From NCBI RefSeq assembly GCF_001623875.1, contig NZ_LWAE01000002.1, forward strand, positions 682,001 through 746,000: DNA of 64,000 bases, given 5' to 3'. This DNA is from Clostridium magnum DSM 2767. GTDB lineage: Bacteria; Bacillota; Clostridia; Clostridiales; Clostridiaceae. Of the stretch, positions 24,411 through 33,463 are shown one piece after another (positions within the stretch are counted from its first letter, which is position 1; every line of letters begins with the position of its first letter). Made by a program: the position numbers and the translations under genes. Below the pieces are notes generated by a model. The model did no database searches and was not told the origin of the DNA. It was given only the letters and a program-made list of their open reading frames with translations.

Positions 24411-24430
24411 TTTATATCTAGTGATATTAT
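24402..24430 (+). promoter_or_regulatory. Sigma-A-type promoter of the ene-reductase gene
   Basis: TTGACA (24402-24407), a 17-bp spacer and TATTAT (24425-24430) give a near-consensus promoter. The leader to the ATG at 24513 is about 75 nt. Confidence 0.75.
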
Positions 24431-24512
24431 TAACATACAAGGTAAATTAATTAACAAACAAAGAACATTAACAGAAATACTTAATATAAAAATTAATAAG
24501 GGGAATGATAGT

Positions 24513-26462
24513 ATGCAAAGAAAATATCCAAATCTATGTAGACCAATTAAAATTGGAAATGTAACTTTTAGAAACAGAATGTTTTCTGCTCCTATGGGAG
24601 GAACAGATATTACAGCTGACTGCACTATTGGACCTGCATCTACAGCTTTTTATGAATTAAGAGCTAAAGGAGGATCTGCATCTGTTACAGTAAGTGAAGT
24701 TGTGGTTCATCCAAAAACAGAGGCCTCACATATGTATCATTTAGATCTACAAACAGTTGGATCATTATCAAGTTTCACATACACAGCAGATGCTATCCGT
24801 CGTCATGGTGCAATTGCAAGTGTAGAATTATCTCATTCAGGACAATATGCAGGAACTTATTTAACTGATAAGGATAAAAAAGAAGGAATGGCTCAATGGG
24901 GGCCAAGTATTGGAGTTCGTCCAGATGGTCGTGAAGTGAAAGAACTTACTCAAGAATTAATAGACGATATAGTAAAAGCTTATGGGGATACTGCTGCATT
25001 AGCTAAAAGAGCAGGATTTGAAATGGTTATGATTCATGGTGGACATGGATGGCTAATTAATCAGTTCTTATCACCTTATTTTAATAAAAGAACAGATAAA
25101 TATGGTGGTTCTTTAGAAAATAGAGTTCGTTTTGCACAAGAAGTTCTTGATAGTGTACGTAAAGCTGTTGGACCTGGATTCCCAATAGAATTTAGATTTA
25201 GTGGTTCTGAATTATTTGAAGGAGGCTATGATCTTGCAGAAGGTGTTGAAATTGCTAAATTAGTGGAATCAAGAGTAGACTTACTTCATGTATCTGCAGG
25301 AACATACCAAAGAGGATTTGGCTTGACACATCCTTCTATGTTTTTACCACATGGATCAAATGTTTATCTTGCAGCTGAAATTAAGAAACATGTAAGTGTT
25401 CCAGTTGCAACTCTTGGTGGGTTAAATGATCCAGAAATGATGGAAGAAATAATAGCTAGTGGAAAAGCTGATGTTGTTGAAATGGCTCGTGCACTTTTAG
25501 CAGACCATGAACTTCCACAAAAGGTTATGAGTAACCGTGATAAGGATATTGTAAAATGTTTAAGATGCTTTACTTGTATGGCAGAACGTGCTATGACATC
25601 TACAAGGCGTTGTACAGTTAATCCATTAATCGGTCGTGAATTAGGTGGAATGGAAGTTATTCCAGCAGCAAAGTCTCGTAAGGTTCTTGTAGCAGGTGGC
25701 GGACCAGGCGGATTACAAGCTGCTATCACTGCTGCAAAACGTGGACATAAAGTAATACTTTGTGAAAAATCTGATGAATTAGGTGGAATACTTAAGGGAG
25801 AACAAGCACTTCCATTTAAATATGAGATGTATGAATTAGGTGTTACTCTTGGAAAACTAGCTAAAGATGCTGGTGTTGAAATTAGGTTAAATACAACTGT
25901 TACAAAAGAGTACGTAGAAAAAGAAAATGTTGATGCACTAATTATAGCAGTTGGTTCAGAACCACTTGTTCCACCAATTCCAGGTTTAGATGGTGATAAC
26001 GTAGTTGTTGTTAATGACTATTATTTAGAAAAGGACAAGGTTAGCAATGAAGTAGTAGTTCTTGGTGGAGGTCTTGCAGGTTGTGAAGCTGCAATACATC
26101 TTGCACAAGAAGGTAAGACAGTACATCTAGTAGAAATGAGAGCAGAACTTGCTCCAGATGCAAATATAAGACATCGTCCAATTCTGTTAGGTGAAATCGA
26201 AAAGAATAAGATTTATGTTCATACAGAATATAAGGGATTAAAGGTAATAAATGAAGGAGTTCTATGCTCTGATGCAGCTGGTGAAGAACATCTTGTACCA
26301 GGTACCTCGGTAATCTGTGCACTTGGACAGAGGTCAAGAAGAAAGGTCGTAGAAGAATTAGTTGATTGTGCACCTTGGGTTAGAGAAATCGGAGATTGTG
26401 TACGCGCATCTACTATAACAACTGCAGTATATCAAGGATATCATGCTGCACTTGATATCTAA
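24513..26462 (+). CDS. Old-yellow-enzyme-type NADH:flavin oxidoreductase / 2-enoate reductase
   Basis: This 649-residue enzyme has three parts. Residues 1-340 are a TIM-barrel FMN domain with LCRPIKIGNVTFRNRMFSAPM and a GGHGWLINQFLSPYFNKRTDKYGGS segment. Residues 345-375 carry a [4Fe-4S] site, CLRCFTCMAERAMTSTRRC. The C-terminal half is an FAD/NAD(P)H domain with two Rossmann motifs (VLVAGGGPGGLQAA and VVVLGGGLAGCEAA). This layout is that of 2-enoate reductase, 2,4-dienoyl-CoA reductase and bile-acid BaiCD enzymes, which reduce activated C=C bonds. The ATG at 24513 follows AAGGGG. A PadR regulator is divergent. The substrate, perhaps a cinnamate-like enoate, is inferred only from the regulator. 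Confidence 0.93.
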   Translation: MQRKYPNLCRPIKIGNVTFRNRMFSAPMGGTDITADCTIGPASTAFYELRAKGGSASVTVSEVVVHPKTEASHMYHLDLQTVGSLSSFTYTADAIRRHGAIASVELSHSGQYAGTYLTDKDKKEGMAQWGPSIGVRPDGREVKELTQELIDDIVKAYGDTAALAKRAGFEMVMIHGGHGWLINQFLSPYFNKRTDKYGGSLENRVRFAQEVLDSVRKAVGPGFPIEFRFSGSELFEGGYDLAEGVEIAKLVESRVDLLHVSAGTYQRGFGLTHPSMFLPHGSNVYLAAEIKKHVSVPVATLGGLNDPEMMEEIIASGKADVVEMARALLADHELPQKVMSNRDKDIVKCLRCFTCMAERAMTSTRRCTVNPLIGRELGGMEVIPAAKSRKVLVAGGGPGGLQAAITAAKRGHKVILCEKSDELGGILKGEQALPFKYEMYELGVTLGKLAKDAGVEIRLNTTVTKEYVEKENVDALIIAVGSEPLVPPIPGLDGDNVVVVNDYYLEKDKVSNEVVVLGGGLAGCEAAIHLAQEGKTVHLVEMRAELAPDANIRHRPILLGEIEKNKIYVHTEYKGLKVINEGVLCSDAAGEEHLVPGTSVICALGQRSRRKVVEELVDCAPWVREIGDCVRASTITTAVYQGYHAALDI

Positions 26463-26522
26463 TCCTGGTGTTGTAAGTTCAAATCACTAAAGAAAAACTA
26501 TTTTTGCCGAAAGCAAAACTAC

Positions 26523-26573
26523 AGCCTCAGACTGGCAATTCTCTTAAAAAGGGAAAACAGTCTGAGGCTTTTA
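26523..26573 (+). terminator. Strong terminator after the ene-reductase gene
   Basis: AGCCTCAGACTG (26523-26534) pairs perfectly with CAGTCTGAGGCT (26558-26569), followed by TTTTATT. Confidence 0.85.
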
Positions 26574-26716
26574 TTACTACAAAGTACTAGAAATTTGTGA
26601 CGGTGTCCATATTTATTAATTAAGATTAGGTTTTTGAAAACAATAAAAGGCTAAAGTTTAGATCTAACAAAGATAAACCCAGGATTCCAATAGTCTACAT
26701 AATATTTATAATAGCG

Positions 26717-26745
26717 GCAAAACTTACTATTAGACGATAATTATT
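26717..26745 (+). promoter_or_regulatory. Upstream element shared with the paralogue at 8852
   Basis: AAAACTTACTATTAGAC and the following GATAATTATT match the stretch at 8769-8799 with few changes. It lies about 50-75 nt before the start codon in both places. Confidence 0.5.
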
Positions 26746-26792
26746 AGTATGATATATAATGTATATACAATAAATTTAAGGAGCGTGTAAGC

Positions 26793-27068
26793 GTGATTTA
26801 TACTAATGTTAAAATAAATGATAATCTAAAACAAGTAATAATAGTAACTAATGCAAAATTTGAAAATTTAAAGATAGATAAGAAAATTTTTAGGGACTTA
26901 AACCAAGATTTAAAAAGAATAGCTAACATTTTAGCTCTAAATATAAAATTTAATGGTAAAGAAGTTGAAGATGTTAGAAGGTTGGTTTTTAATTATGAAC
27001 AATTAAATTCCCCTAGTTCAAATATTAAAAGTTATGTATTTGTTCCAAATGAAGTTCAATTTATTTAG
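26793..27068 (+). CDS. Small protein of unknown function, paralogue of the gene at 8852
   Basis: This 91-residue soluble protein is about two-thirds identical by eye to the product of 8852-9133 over its full length. The most conserved block is FNGKEVEDVRRLVFNY (residues 51-66), and both end in VQFI. The start is GTG at 26793 with AAGGAG upstream; the paralogue uses ATG at the same position. It is a single-gene unit between two terminators. I do not recognise the family. The conservation of both protein and upstream element suggests two differently used copies of one regulatory protein. Confidence 0.72.
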   Translation: MIYTNVKINDNLKQVIIVTNAKFENLKIDKKIFRDLNQDLKRIANILALNIKFNGKEVEDVRRLVFNYEQLNSPSSNIKSYVFVPNEVQFI

Positions 27069-27085
27069 TAAGGTATAGGACTTTG

Positions 27086-27117
27086 AAAGGTGTTAGATAT
27101 GATCTAGCACCTTTTTA
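27086..27117 (+). terminator. Terminator after the small gene
   Basis: AAAGGTG-TTAGAT pairs with ATCTAG-CACCTTT and is followed by TTATT. Confidence 0.75.
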
Positions 27118-27169
27118 TTATTGCTGCCAATAGTATACTAAAATATATGAAGTGTAATTTTAGTAATTA

Positions 27170-27598
27170 CTATTTTTTGTTTATAAATATTAAACCAATT
27201 ATACATAATATTATGCCAAATATTTTGTTTATCCCAAATCCTTCTTTAAAAAACAGTATCCCTATTGGGATAAGAATAAGTGCAAGAATAATATTTGCTA
27301 CCAAAGAACCTATGCTTATATCCCATCCTGATCTGTATGCCATTAAATATCCAAGCTCAATACCAACGATACCAAAACCAAGTGCTACACTTGTCCAGTT
27401 TAAATCTTGAAAGGATTGAAAAAATCCTTTATCAGTTTTATAAAATTTAAATCCAATAATAGTTATAATTGTTCCGGTCAAATATGTAATGAGTAATGAA
27501 GAAAATGGATTGGCTTTTTGTGGTATTGATTTTGAAGATATATTATAGAGTATATTGGATAACACAATAATTATAATAGAAAAAACGTACATAAACAT
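27170..27598 (-). CDS. Half-size EamA/DMT-type membrane transporter
   Basis: Four to five hydrophobic segments in 142 residues and the closing pattern VANIILALILIPIGILFFKEGFGINKIFGIILCIIGLIFI are typical of small members of the drug/metabolite transporter superfamily. These work as dimers, as EmrE does. The EmrE glutamate in the first helix is not evident. The substrate is unknown. It is a single gene on the minus strand, with GTGGGG before the ATG. Confidence 0.75.
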   Translation of the reverse strand: MFMYVFSIIIIVLSNILYNISSKSIPQKANPFSSLLITYLTGTIITIIGFKFYKTDKGFFQSFQDLNWTSVALGFGIVGIELGYLMAYRSGWDISIGSLVANIILALILIPIGILFFKEGFGINKIFGIILCIIGLIFINKK

Positions 27599-27816
27599 AG
27601 TTTAACCCCACTTATCAAATAAATTTAATATTGTAACTCATTGAAAATATATTGATTTGTTAAAATAAATCTGTAATAATTTTATTATTATTTTTAATTT
27701 ATAACAACTAAATATTACTAAAATTTAAAACTATGTTGAAATTAGAAGCCAAAAATGAATGAGGGAATAATTATATGGAGAAAAGTGGGTAGATTAAAGA
27801 GTGTAAATATGTTTTA

Positions 27817-27951
27817 ATGAAGTGTAAACTTAAATCAGATGGGGTTTCAAACACCACCTGATTCTTAGTTGAACGAATCCAGGGGCGTAGCCGCTCGCAA
27901 CGTACACTTTGAAGAAGATGGGAGTATTAGAGCGGGTAGCCATCGGATAAA
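27817..27951 (+). repeat. Interspersed structured element, copy B (full, partly decayed)
   Basis: It runs from ATGAAGTGTAAACTTAAATC to CATCGGATAAA. Hairpin 1 is intact (AATCAGATGGGG with loop, then CACCTGATT). In hairpin 2 only the outer CCGCTC/GAGCGG pairs remain, because the inner left arm has changed to unrelated sequence. It lies 58 bp upstream of the methyltransferase start. No gene is seen in 27599-28009. Confidence 0.85.
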
Positions 27952-28009
27952 AATATACAAAATTAGACGCAATTTGTAACTTAAATAAGAAATAAGGTGA
28001 GTGTAGTAT

Positions 28010-29173
28010 ATGGATGACTTAAAAAAAGCAGTTAATGAAATACTAGAAGAAGAAATTATAAAAATAGTTATTAGTAATAAAATGAACAAGGATGTAAAAT
28101 ACAATAAAATAACATTCATTTTAAAAGAGAATAAGGAAAAACAATACTATCAAATAGAAAAGTATACTGATAAGCAAGTTTTTCATGAAAATATTGATGC
28201 AGATATATTAAAAGAAAAACTAATAGAGTATTTACAAGAGAATTATAAGCAACTTTCAGCGTGGTCAAATTTACATATATTTGATTTGAAAATGTCTAAG
28301 AAGGGTAAAGTTTTCTTAGGTAAAAAGAAAAGTGATAATACAAAAGTGGTAAACAAAAGTCATAATAAAGAAAAAAATTATATCCTAAAAGAGGGGATGA
28401 TTATTGAACCTCTTATAGATTTAGGGGTTTTTACAAAAGAAGGTAAAGTAATAAACTCCAAATACGATAAGTATAAGCAAATAAATAGGTTTATAGAAAT
28501 TATAGATGATGAAGTTAAGAAAAATGATTTTAAGGAACTTACAATCTTAGATTTTGGCTGCGGAAAATCCTATTTAACCTTTATAGTCTATTATTATTTT
28601 GTTAAGATTAAAAAAATTAATGTAAAAATGATAGGGCTAGATCTTAAGGAGGATGTTATTAAAAGCTGTAATGAAATAGCTAAAAAGTATAACTACGAAA
28701 ATCTACATTTTGAAATTGGTGATATAAATGGATTCAGGTATAATAACAACGTTGATATGGTAATTACGCTGCATGCCTGCGATACTGCAACTGATTATGC
28801 TTTATATAATGCAATAAAGTGGAATAGTAAAATGATTTTTTCTGTTCCTTGCTGTCAGCATGAGTTTAATGATCAAATGAAATCAGAATCTCTATCTATA
28901 CTAACAAAGTATGGAATAGTACAGGAAAGAGTTGCAGCGCTTATGACGGATGCTGTCAGAGCTAATTTATTGGAATATCTAGGTTATAAAACTCAACTTT
29001 TAGAATTCATAGATATATCACATTCACCTAAAAATATATTAATTAGAGCAGCGAGAGGTAATGTATCTAAGGATAGGAGAGAGAAAGCTTTAGCTGAAGT
29101 TCAGGCTTTAATTAAACAATTTAATTTTAATCCCACACTGTTTAAGTTATTAAAGGAAGATAGCTTAATTTAA
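28010..29173 (+). CDS. Class I SAM-dependent methyltransferase
   Basis: The 387-residue protein has an N-terminal region of about 135 residues of unknown role, then a Rossmann methyltransferase domain. Motif I is LTILDFGCGKSYLTFI (around 177-192), motif II MIGLDLKEDVI, and the region after motif IV is ITLHACDTATDYAL followed by SVPCCQHEFN. This cysteine-rich segment is typical of the Methyltransf_32 group (relatives of eukaryotic RRNAD1/METTL25). The substrate is probably RNA or protein, but this is not established. GGTGAGTG lies upstream of the ATG. The next gene follows after 35 nt and is probably cotranscribed. Confidence 0.86.
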   Translation: MDDLKKAVNEILEEEIIKIVISNKMNKDVKYNKITFILKENKEKQYYQIEKYTDKQVFHENIDADILKEKLIEYLQENYKQLSAWSNLHIFDLKMSKKGKVFLGKKKSDNTKVVNKSHNKEKNYILKEGMIIEPLIDLGVFTKEGKVINSKYDKYKQINRFIEIIDDEVKKNDFKELTILDFGCGKSYLTFIVYYYFVKIKKINVKMIGLDLKEDVIKSCNEIAKKYNYENLHFEIGDINGFRYNNNVDMVITLHACDTATDYALYNAIKWNSKMIFSVPCCQHEFNDQMKSESLSILTKYGIVQERVAALMTDAVRANLLEYLGYKTQLLEFIDISHSPKNILIRAARGNVSKDRREKALAEVQALIKQFNFNPTLFKLLKEDSLI

Positions 29174-29208
29174 TTAAAATATTTAATACTTTAAGGAGGA
29201 AGCAAAAC

Positions 29209-29859
29209 ATGAAAATTGTTAATCTAAAGAAAAATTTAATCATTATTACTATGATGATACTGTCTATATCAGTATTTGGATGCTCAAAAGCTCCTAGCAC
29301 AGATTCAAACAGTAAAAAAGATAATATAAATGAAAATAGTGGTAATTCTAGCCACAAAAGCAAATATAGTGGTAAAAAGCCTATTGTAACTATTGAAATG
29401 GAAGATGGAGGAGTAATTAAGGCAGAATTATATCCTGATGTTGCTCCTAAAACAGTAGATAATTTTGTAAGTTTAGTGCAAAGTGGTTTTTATAATGGAT
29501 TAATATTTCATAGAGTAATTCCTAATTTCATGATACAGGGAGGAGATCCAAAAGGAAATGGTACTGGCGGATCAAATGATAACATTCCTGGAGAGTTTAA
29601 AAGTAATGGCTTTAACAACGATCTAAAGCACACTAGAGGAGTTCTCTCAATGGCAAGAAGTCAAGACCCAAATTCAGCTAGTTCTCAGTTTTTTATTATG
29701 GTAAAGGATACTGCTCAACTTGATGGAGATTATGCAGCCTTTGGAAAGGTTACTCAAGGAATAGAGGAAGTTGATAAAATAGTTAACGTAAAAAGAGATC
29801 AAAATGATAAGCCTTTGGAACCTCAAAAAATGAAAAAAGTAACTATAGAAATACAATAA
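29209..29859 (+). CDS. Cyclophilin-type peptidyl-prolyl isomerase lipoprotein
   Basis: Residues 1-25 form a lipoprotein signal ending in VFGC. After a Ser/Asn-rich linker, residues 55-215 are a cyclophilin domain with FHRVIPNFMIQGGDPKGNGTGG (including the catalytic Arg), LSMAR and SSQFFIM. The terminal part (YAAFGKVTQGIEEVDKI) is complete. It should be anchored outside the membrane and help fold exported proteins. AGGAGG precedes the ATG. Confidence 0.93.
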   Translation: MKIVNLKKNLIIITMMILSISVFGCSKAPSTDSNSKKDNINENSGNSSHKSKYSGKKPIVTIEMEDGGVIKAELYPDVAPKTVDNFVSLVQSGFYNGLIFHRVIPNFMIQGGDPKGNGTGGSNDNIPGEFKSNGFNNDLKHTRGVLSMARSQDPNSASSQFFIMVKDTAQLDGDYAAFGKVTQGIEEVDKIVNVKRDQNDKPLEPQKMKKVTIEIQ

Positions 29860-30044
29860 AAAATTTTCCAATAGTACAGTGAAGTTTAACGTTCAACTAT
29901 ATAATAATAATTAGATTTAAATTCTATAGTGTACAATATTGTAGTTTTATGTATTAAGTGATAAAATAGAACATATAAAAGTTTAATTATTTGATATAAT
30001 TATATTAATGAACATTTTAAAATAAATTTAAGGTGGTGAAGGCT

Positions 30045-30188
30045 ATGCTAACTAATAACGATAAAGTCTGTATGATTAAAGCAAATTTAAAAACATCTAA
30101 ATCTGTTAAAGGTGAGCATAGCATTACCCTTATTAAGTGTGGAGTTTGTGAAAAAATGAATATGAATTTACAGAATAATTTTAGTTAA
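30045..30188 (+). CDS. Small 47-residue protein with a CxxC pair
   Basis: The frame MLTNNDKVCMIKANLKTSK... ends with LIKCGVCEKMN and a short Asn-rich tail. AAGGTGGTGAAGGCT gives a ribosome site at the right distance, a TATAAT (29995-30000) lies upstream, and a terminator follows within 2 nt of the stop. This complete transcription unit supports a real small gene. The CGVC pair could bind metal or be redox active. I do not recognise it. Confidence 0.6.
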   Translation: MLTNNDKVCMIKANLKTSKSVKGEHSITLIKCGVCEKMNMNLQNNFS

Positions 30189-30189
30189 T

Positions 30190-30232
30190 AACACCTAGGA
30201 AGTAGGGCATACTTTCTGGGTGTTTTGTTTTT
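30190..30232 (+). terminator. Terminator after the small CxxC gene
   Basis: ACACC-TA-GGAAGT pairs with ACTTTC-TG-GGTGT and is followed by TTTGTTTTT. Confidence 0.75.
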
Positions 30233-30282
30233 ATAAGTTCAAAGTGAATTATAAAATTATATAATTAAGGGGGCGTCAATTT

Positions 30283-30828
30283 ATGAATCAAGGAGAAATT
30301 ATTGTCAAAGGTGTACCTATGAAGGCAAATAAGTTAGAAAACGGTGATGTTAACTTAGTATTTAAAGTAGGAACCTATGATGAGAAAGAATCAATTTATA
30401 GAGTGATTGTAAAAAAGGAATACTGGAAAAATGCATTAACAGGTATGAAAAATGCAAATTATTTTGTGATTAAAGGTAAGTTAAAGGCTTGTGTCAATAG
30501 TAAAGGCATTCCTTTTATTTCAGTAGAAGCAGATTCAGTAAAAATATTTAATTTGCATAAAAACGATAATGGGGAAATAGACTTGAATTATGAAATACCA
30601 GCTGGAACTGATGCAATAGTAGATATCTCAGACATAGTAAATGAGAATGAAGATATATCAATAAAACGTGCAAAAAATAAAGCCATTAATTATATGAAAA
30701 ATTACAATAAATTCAATAAACCAATTGTAGTAAAAAAGGAAAGCATGATAATAGTTTCAGGATATGATCAATATGCGGCAGCACAAGAACTTGGAATAAG
30801 TAACGTGCCAGTTACCTATATAGATTAA
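30283..30828 (+). CDS. OB-fold-like protein with a ParB-like C-terminus
   Basis: Residues 1-90 of this 181-residue protein have the alternating strands of a single-strand-binding OB fold (NLVFKVGTYDEKESIYRVIV...NANYFVIKGKLKACVNSKGIPFISVEADSVKIF). Residues 135-181 read KRAKNKAINYMKNYNKFNKPIVV...IIVSGYDQYAAAQELGISNVPVTYID, close to the strand-turn of ParB/sulfiredoxin-like nuclease domains (P-I-V, then I-V-D-G-x-x-R-x-x-A-A-x-x-L-G). The D-G-x-R residues are changed to S-G-x-D-Q, so catalysis is unlikely. It precedes the HD-GYP gene by 16 nt and is probably cotranscribed. The combination is unusual; the role is unknown. Confidence 0.65.
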   Translation: MNQGEIIVKGVPMKANKLENGDVNLVFKVGTYDEKESIYRVIVKKEYWKNALTGMKNANYFVIKGKLKACVNSKGIPFISVEADSVKIFNLHKNDNGEIDLNYEIPAGTDAIVDISDIVNENEDISIKRAKNKAINYMKNYNKFNKPIVVKKESMIIVSGYDQYAAAQELGISNVPVTYID

Positions 30829-30844
30829 GACAGGGGGGAATAGA

Positions 30845-31972
30845 ATGAGGCTTGTACCGATACAGTATGTTAAAGCAGGAAGCTTTTTAGCCAAAACTAT
30901 TTATGATGATAGGGGAACAATTCTGCTGAGAGAAGGTGTACAGCTAACAGAAAACTATATTAAAAGAGTAGTTCAACTTGGAATGTTTAGCATGTACATA
31001 AACGATGAGTACAGTGAAAAAAATGTTGAGGATATAATAAAACCAGAATTAAGACAAAAAGCTGTTAGAACTATAAAGGACACCTTCTATAGTTTTGAAA
31101 AATTCAATCTAAATGCAACAAAAAATAATGTGCAGGATAAAAAATATATAACTGAAAAGCAAAATTATTTCAAAGCTATTGGGGACATTGTTAAGGAAAT
31201 TATGGAGGAAATGCTCTGCAAAAAAACCGTTTTAATTAACATAGTAGATATAAAAAGTATGGACAACTATACTTACCAACACTGTGTTAACGTAGCAGTC
31301 TTATCTTTAGCTCTTGGAATACAATTGCAATTAGATAAGAAAAAACTATATGATTTATGTTTAGGGGCATTAATTCATGATATTGGTAAAGCACTTGTAC
31401 CAGAAGAAATATTGAAAAAAAACAATAAACTTACAGAAGAAGAAACTAGTATTGTAAGAGAACATACAAAAAGAGGATATGATTTTTTGAAGGGAAGTAT
31501 AGATATATCAGCAACTGCTAGAATTATAGCTTTAGAACATCATGAGAGAGAAGACGGAAAAGGATATCCGGATATGAGGAAAGATGATGAAATAAATGAG
31601 TTAGCTAAAATAGTGGCTGTAGCAGATGTTTATGATGCACTGACTTCAGACAGACCTTATAGAAAAGCTATGAGTCCTAATGATGCAGTAGAATATATTA
31701 TGGCTAATGGGCAAACACAGTTCAGCTATGACGTGGTTAAAGCTTTTAGTAAATGCATAGTTCCATATCCTGAAGGAACTATAGTGAGACTAAGTAATGG
31801 AGAAATAGCAGTAGTAGAAGAAGTATATCCTAATTTTGTATTAAGACCTAAAGTTAAAATTATAAACAAAAAAAATGCAAAAGATGAGGCTATATATAGA
31901 GATCTTAGAAATGAATTGGAAATAGTTATAAATGGACTACAATATGAAGTTACAGATGAAAAGTCTTTATAA
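30845..31972 (+). CDS. HD-GYP domain phosphodiesterase
   Basis: Residues 1-110 of this 375-residue protein are a DUF3391-like lead. Residues 140-300 are an HD-GYP domain with YTYQHCVNVAVLS, IHDIGKALVP, REHTKRGYDFL, HHEREDGKGYP and VAVADVYDALTSDRPYRKAM. HD-GYP proteins hydrolyse cyclic di-GMP. All metal-binding His/Asp positions and the GYP loop are present, so it should be active. There is no membrane segment. GGGGGG precedes the ATG. Its activity is relevant to the c-di-GMP-II riboswitch at 46129 in this window. Confidence 0.93.
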   Translation: MRLVPIQYVKAGSFLAKTIYDDRGTILLREGVQLTENYIKRVVQLGMFSMYINDEYSEKNVEDIIKPELRQKAVRTIKDTFYSFEKFNLNATKNNVQDKKYITEKQNYFKAIGDIVKEIMEEMLCKKTVLINIVDIKSMDNYTYQHCVNVAVLSLALGIQLQLDKKKLYDLCLGALIHDIGKALVPEEILKKNNKLTEEETSIVREHTKRGYDFLKGSIDISATARIIALEHHEREDGKGYPDMRKDDEINELAKIVAVADVYDALTSDRPYRKAMSPNDAVEYIMANGQTQFSYDVVKAFSKCIVPYPEGTIVRLSNGEIAVVEEVYPNFVLRPKVKIINKKNAKDEAIYRDLRNELEIVINGLQYEVTDEKSL

Positions 31973-31996
31973 TATGTGTTTGGAAAGAGGGGGAAA

Positions 31997-33463
31997 TTGA
32001 TAGATATTAATTGGAAACCTGATAAAAATTCTTCTGTTACCTTATATAAGCAGATTGTAAATTATATAATAAGGGAGATATCAACCGGTAATTTTGTTAT
32101 AGGTACTAAGCTTCCCTCACAAAGGAAACTTTCAGAGATGTTAGGCGTAAATAGAAGTACTGTAGTAGAAGCTCTTGATGAATTGAAAAGCAGAGGTTTT
32201 GTTGAAGGTAAAGGTGGTGGAGGCACTAGAATAATAAATAATACATGGTCTTTGCTCTCTTCAACTTCAAAATTAAATTGGGAAAATTATATTGATGGAA
32301 GTATACACAAACCTAATTTGCGGACTATACAGATGGTTAATAAATTAGAATATGAAAAAGATATAATTAGGCTGGGGACTGGAGAACCAGGGCCAGAGCT
32401 ATTTCCACAGGATATGATGAGCAAGATTTTGAATAAATATTCAAATAAAATCAAGTCTCTGGGATATCTTGAAGCAAAAGGATTATTAGAGCTTAGAAAG
32501 ATTCTTAGTCAATATCTTAAGAACTATGGCATAAATGTGTCTCCCGCTTCTATACTTATTGTTTCTGGAGCACTTCAAGCACTACAGCTAATTTCTTTAT
32601 CTCTTTTGCCACCTGGTTCCAGGATACTTATGGAAAATCCGTCTTATTTAAAATCAATACATATTTTTCAGTCTCTAGGAATGAATTTAGCCGGATTAAA
32701 GATGGATAATGAGGGCATTATTCCTGATGAAATATCAAAAAATAGTGGTAAAAAAGTTAATACATTGCTATATACAATTCCTACTTTCCACAATCCTACA
32801 GGAATTGTGATGACTGAAAATAGACGTATGGAAATTTTGAATACTTGTGAAAGCTATAGGATTCCTATTATTGAGGATGATGTCTATAGGGAATTATGGA
32901 TGGATGAGTTACCTCCTATGCCTTTAAAAACTAAGGATAAAAATGGAAATGTACTTTATCTTGGAAGTATTTCAAAATCTTTAGCACCAGGTTTTAGAAT
33001 CGGATGGGTTGTTGGACCGGAACATGTAATAGACAGATTATCTGATATAAAAATGCAGACAGACTATGGCTCAAGTTCAATATCTCAATTAATACTGGCA
33101 GAGTGGATTAGCAGCGGGTTTTATACTGAACATCTTGAAAAATTAAGAATTCAACTAAAGCATCGACGAGATAAAACTTTAGAAATTCTAAGTGAAAATT
33201 TTAAAGATATAGCTCTATGGAATATTCCTAAAGGGGGATTTTACATATGGCTAAAACTAAAATGTAATATATCAATGAATAAATTATTTTTGGAAGCAAT
33301 AAAAGAAAAAATTCTTATTAATCCTGGTAATATATATGATTTTTCTAATAATCAACATTTAAGAATATCTTACTCCTATGTCTCAAATAGCGATATGGAA
33401 GTTGGCCTTAAAAAATTATCTTATATAATAAGAGATTTAATCAAACAGGAAGACAGCTGTTAA
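31997..33463 (+). CDS. MocR-type regulator (GntR helix-turn-helix fused to an aminotransferase)
   Basis: Residues 1-75 of this 488-residue protein are a GntR winged helix (YKQIVNYIIREISTGNFVIGTKLPSQRKLSEMLGVNRSTVVEAL). The rest is a class I aminotransferase-like PLP domain with GTGEPGPELFP, IPTFHNPTG, IEDDVYRELW and the PLP lysine in LGSISKSLAPGFRIGW. MocR proteins use PLP and an amino compound as effector. TTG at 31997 follows AGAGGGGG and is preferred to GTG at 31976. The next gene encodes a LysE exporter, a usual target of such regulators. A terminator overlaps the stop codon. Confidence 0.92.
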   Translation: MIDINWKPDKNSSVTLYKQIVNYIIREISTGNFVIGTKLPSQRKLSEMLGVNRSTVVEALDELKSRGFVEGKGGGGTRIINNTWSLLSSTSKLNWENYIDGSIHKPNLRTIQMVNKLEYEKDIIRLGTGEPGPELFPQDMMSKILNKYSNKIKSLGYLEAKGLLELRKILSQYLKNYGINVSPASILIVSGALQALQLISLSLLPPGSRILMENPSYLKSIHIFQSLGMNLAGLKMDNEGIIPDEISKNSGKKVNTLLYTIPTFHNPTGIVMTENRRMEILNTCESYRIPIIEDDVYRELWMDELPPMPLKTKDKNGNVLYLGSISKSLAPGFRIGWVVGPEHVIDRLSDIKMQTDYGSSSISQLILAEWISSGFYTEHLEKLRIQLKHRRDKTLEILSENFKDIALWNIPKGGFYIWLKLKCNISMNKLFLEAIKEKILINPGNIYDFSNNQHLRISYSYVSNSDMEVGLKKLSYIIRDLIKQEDSC

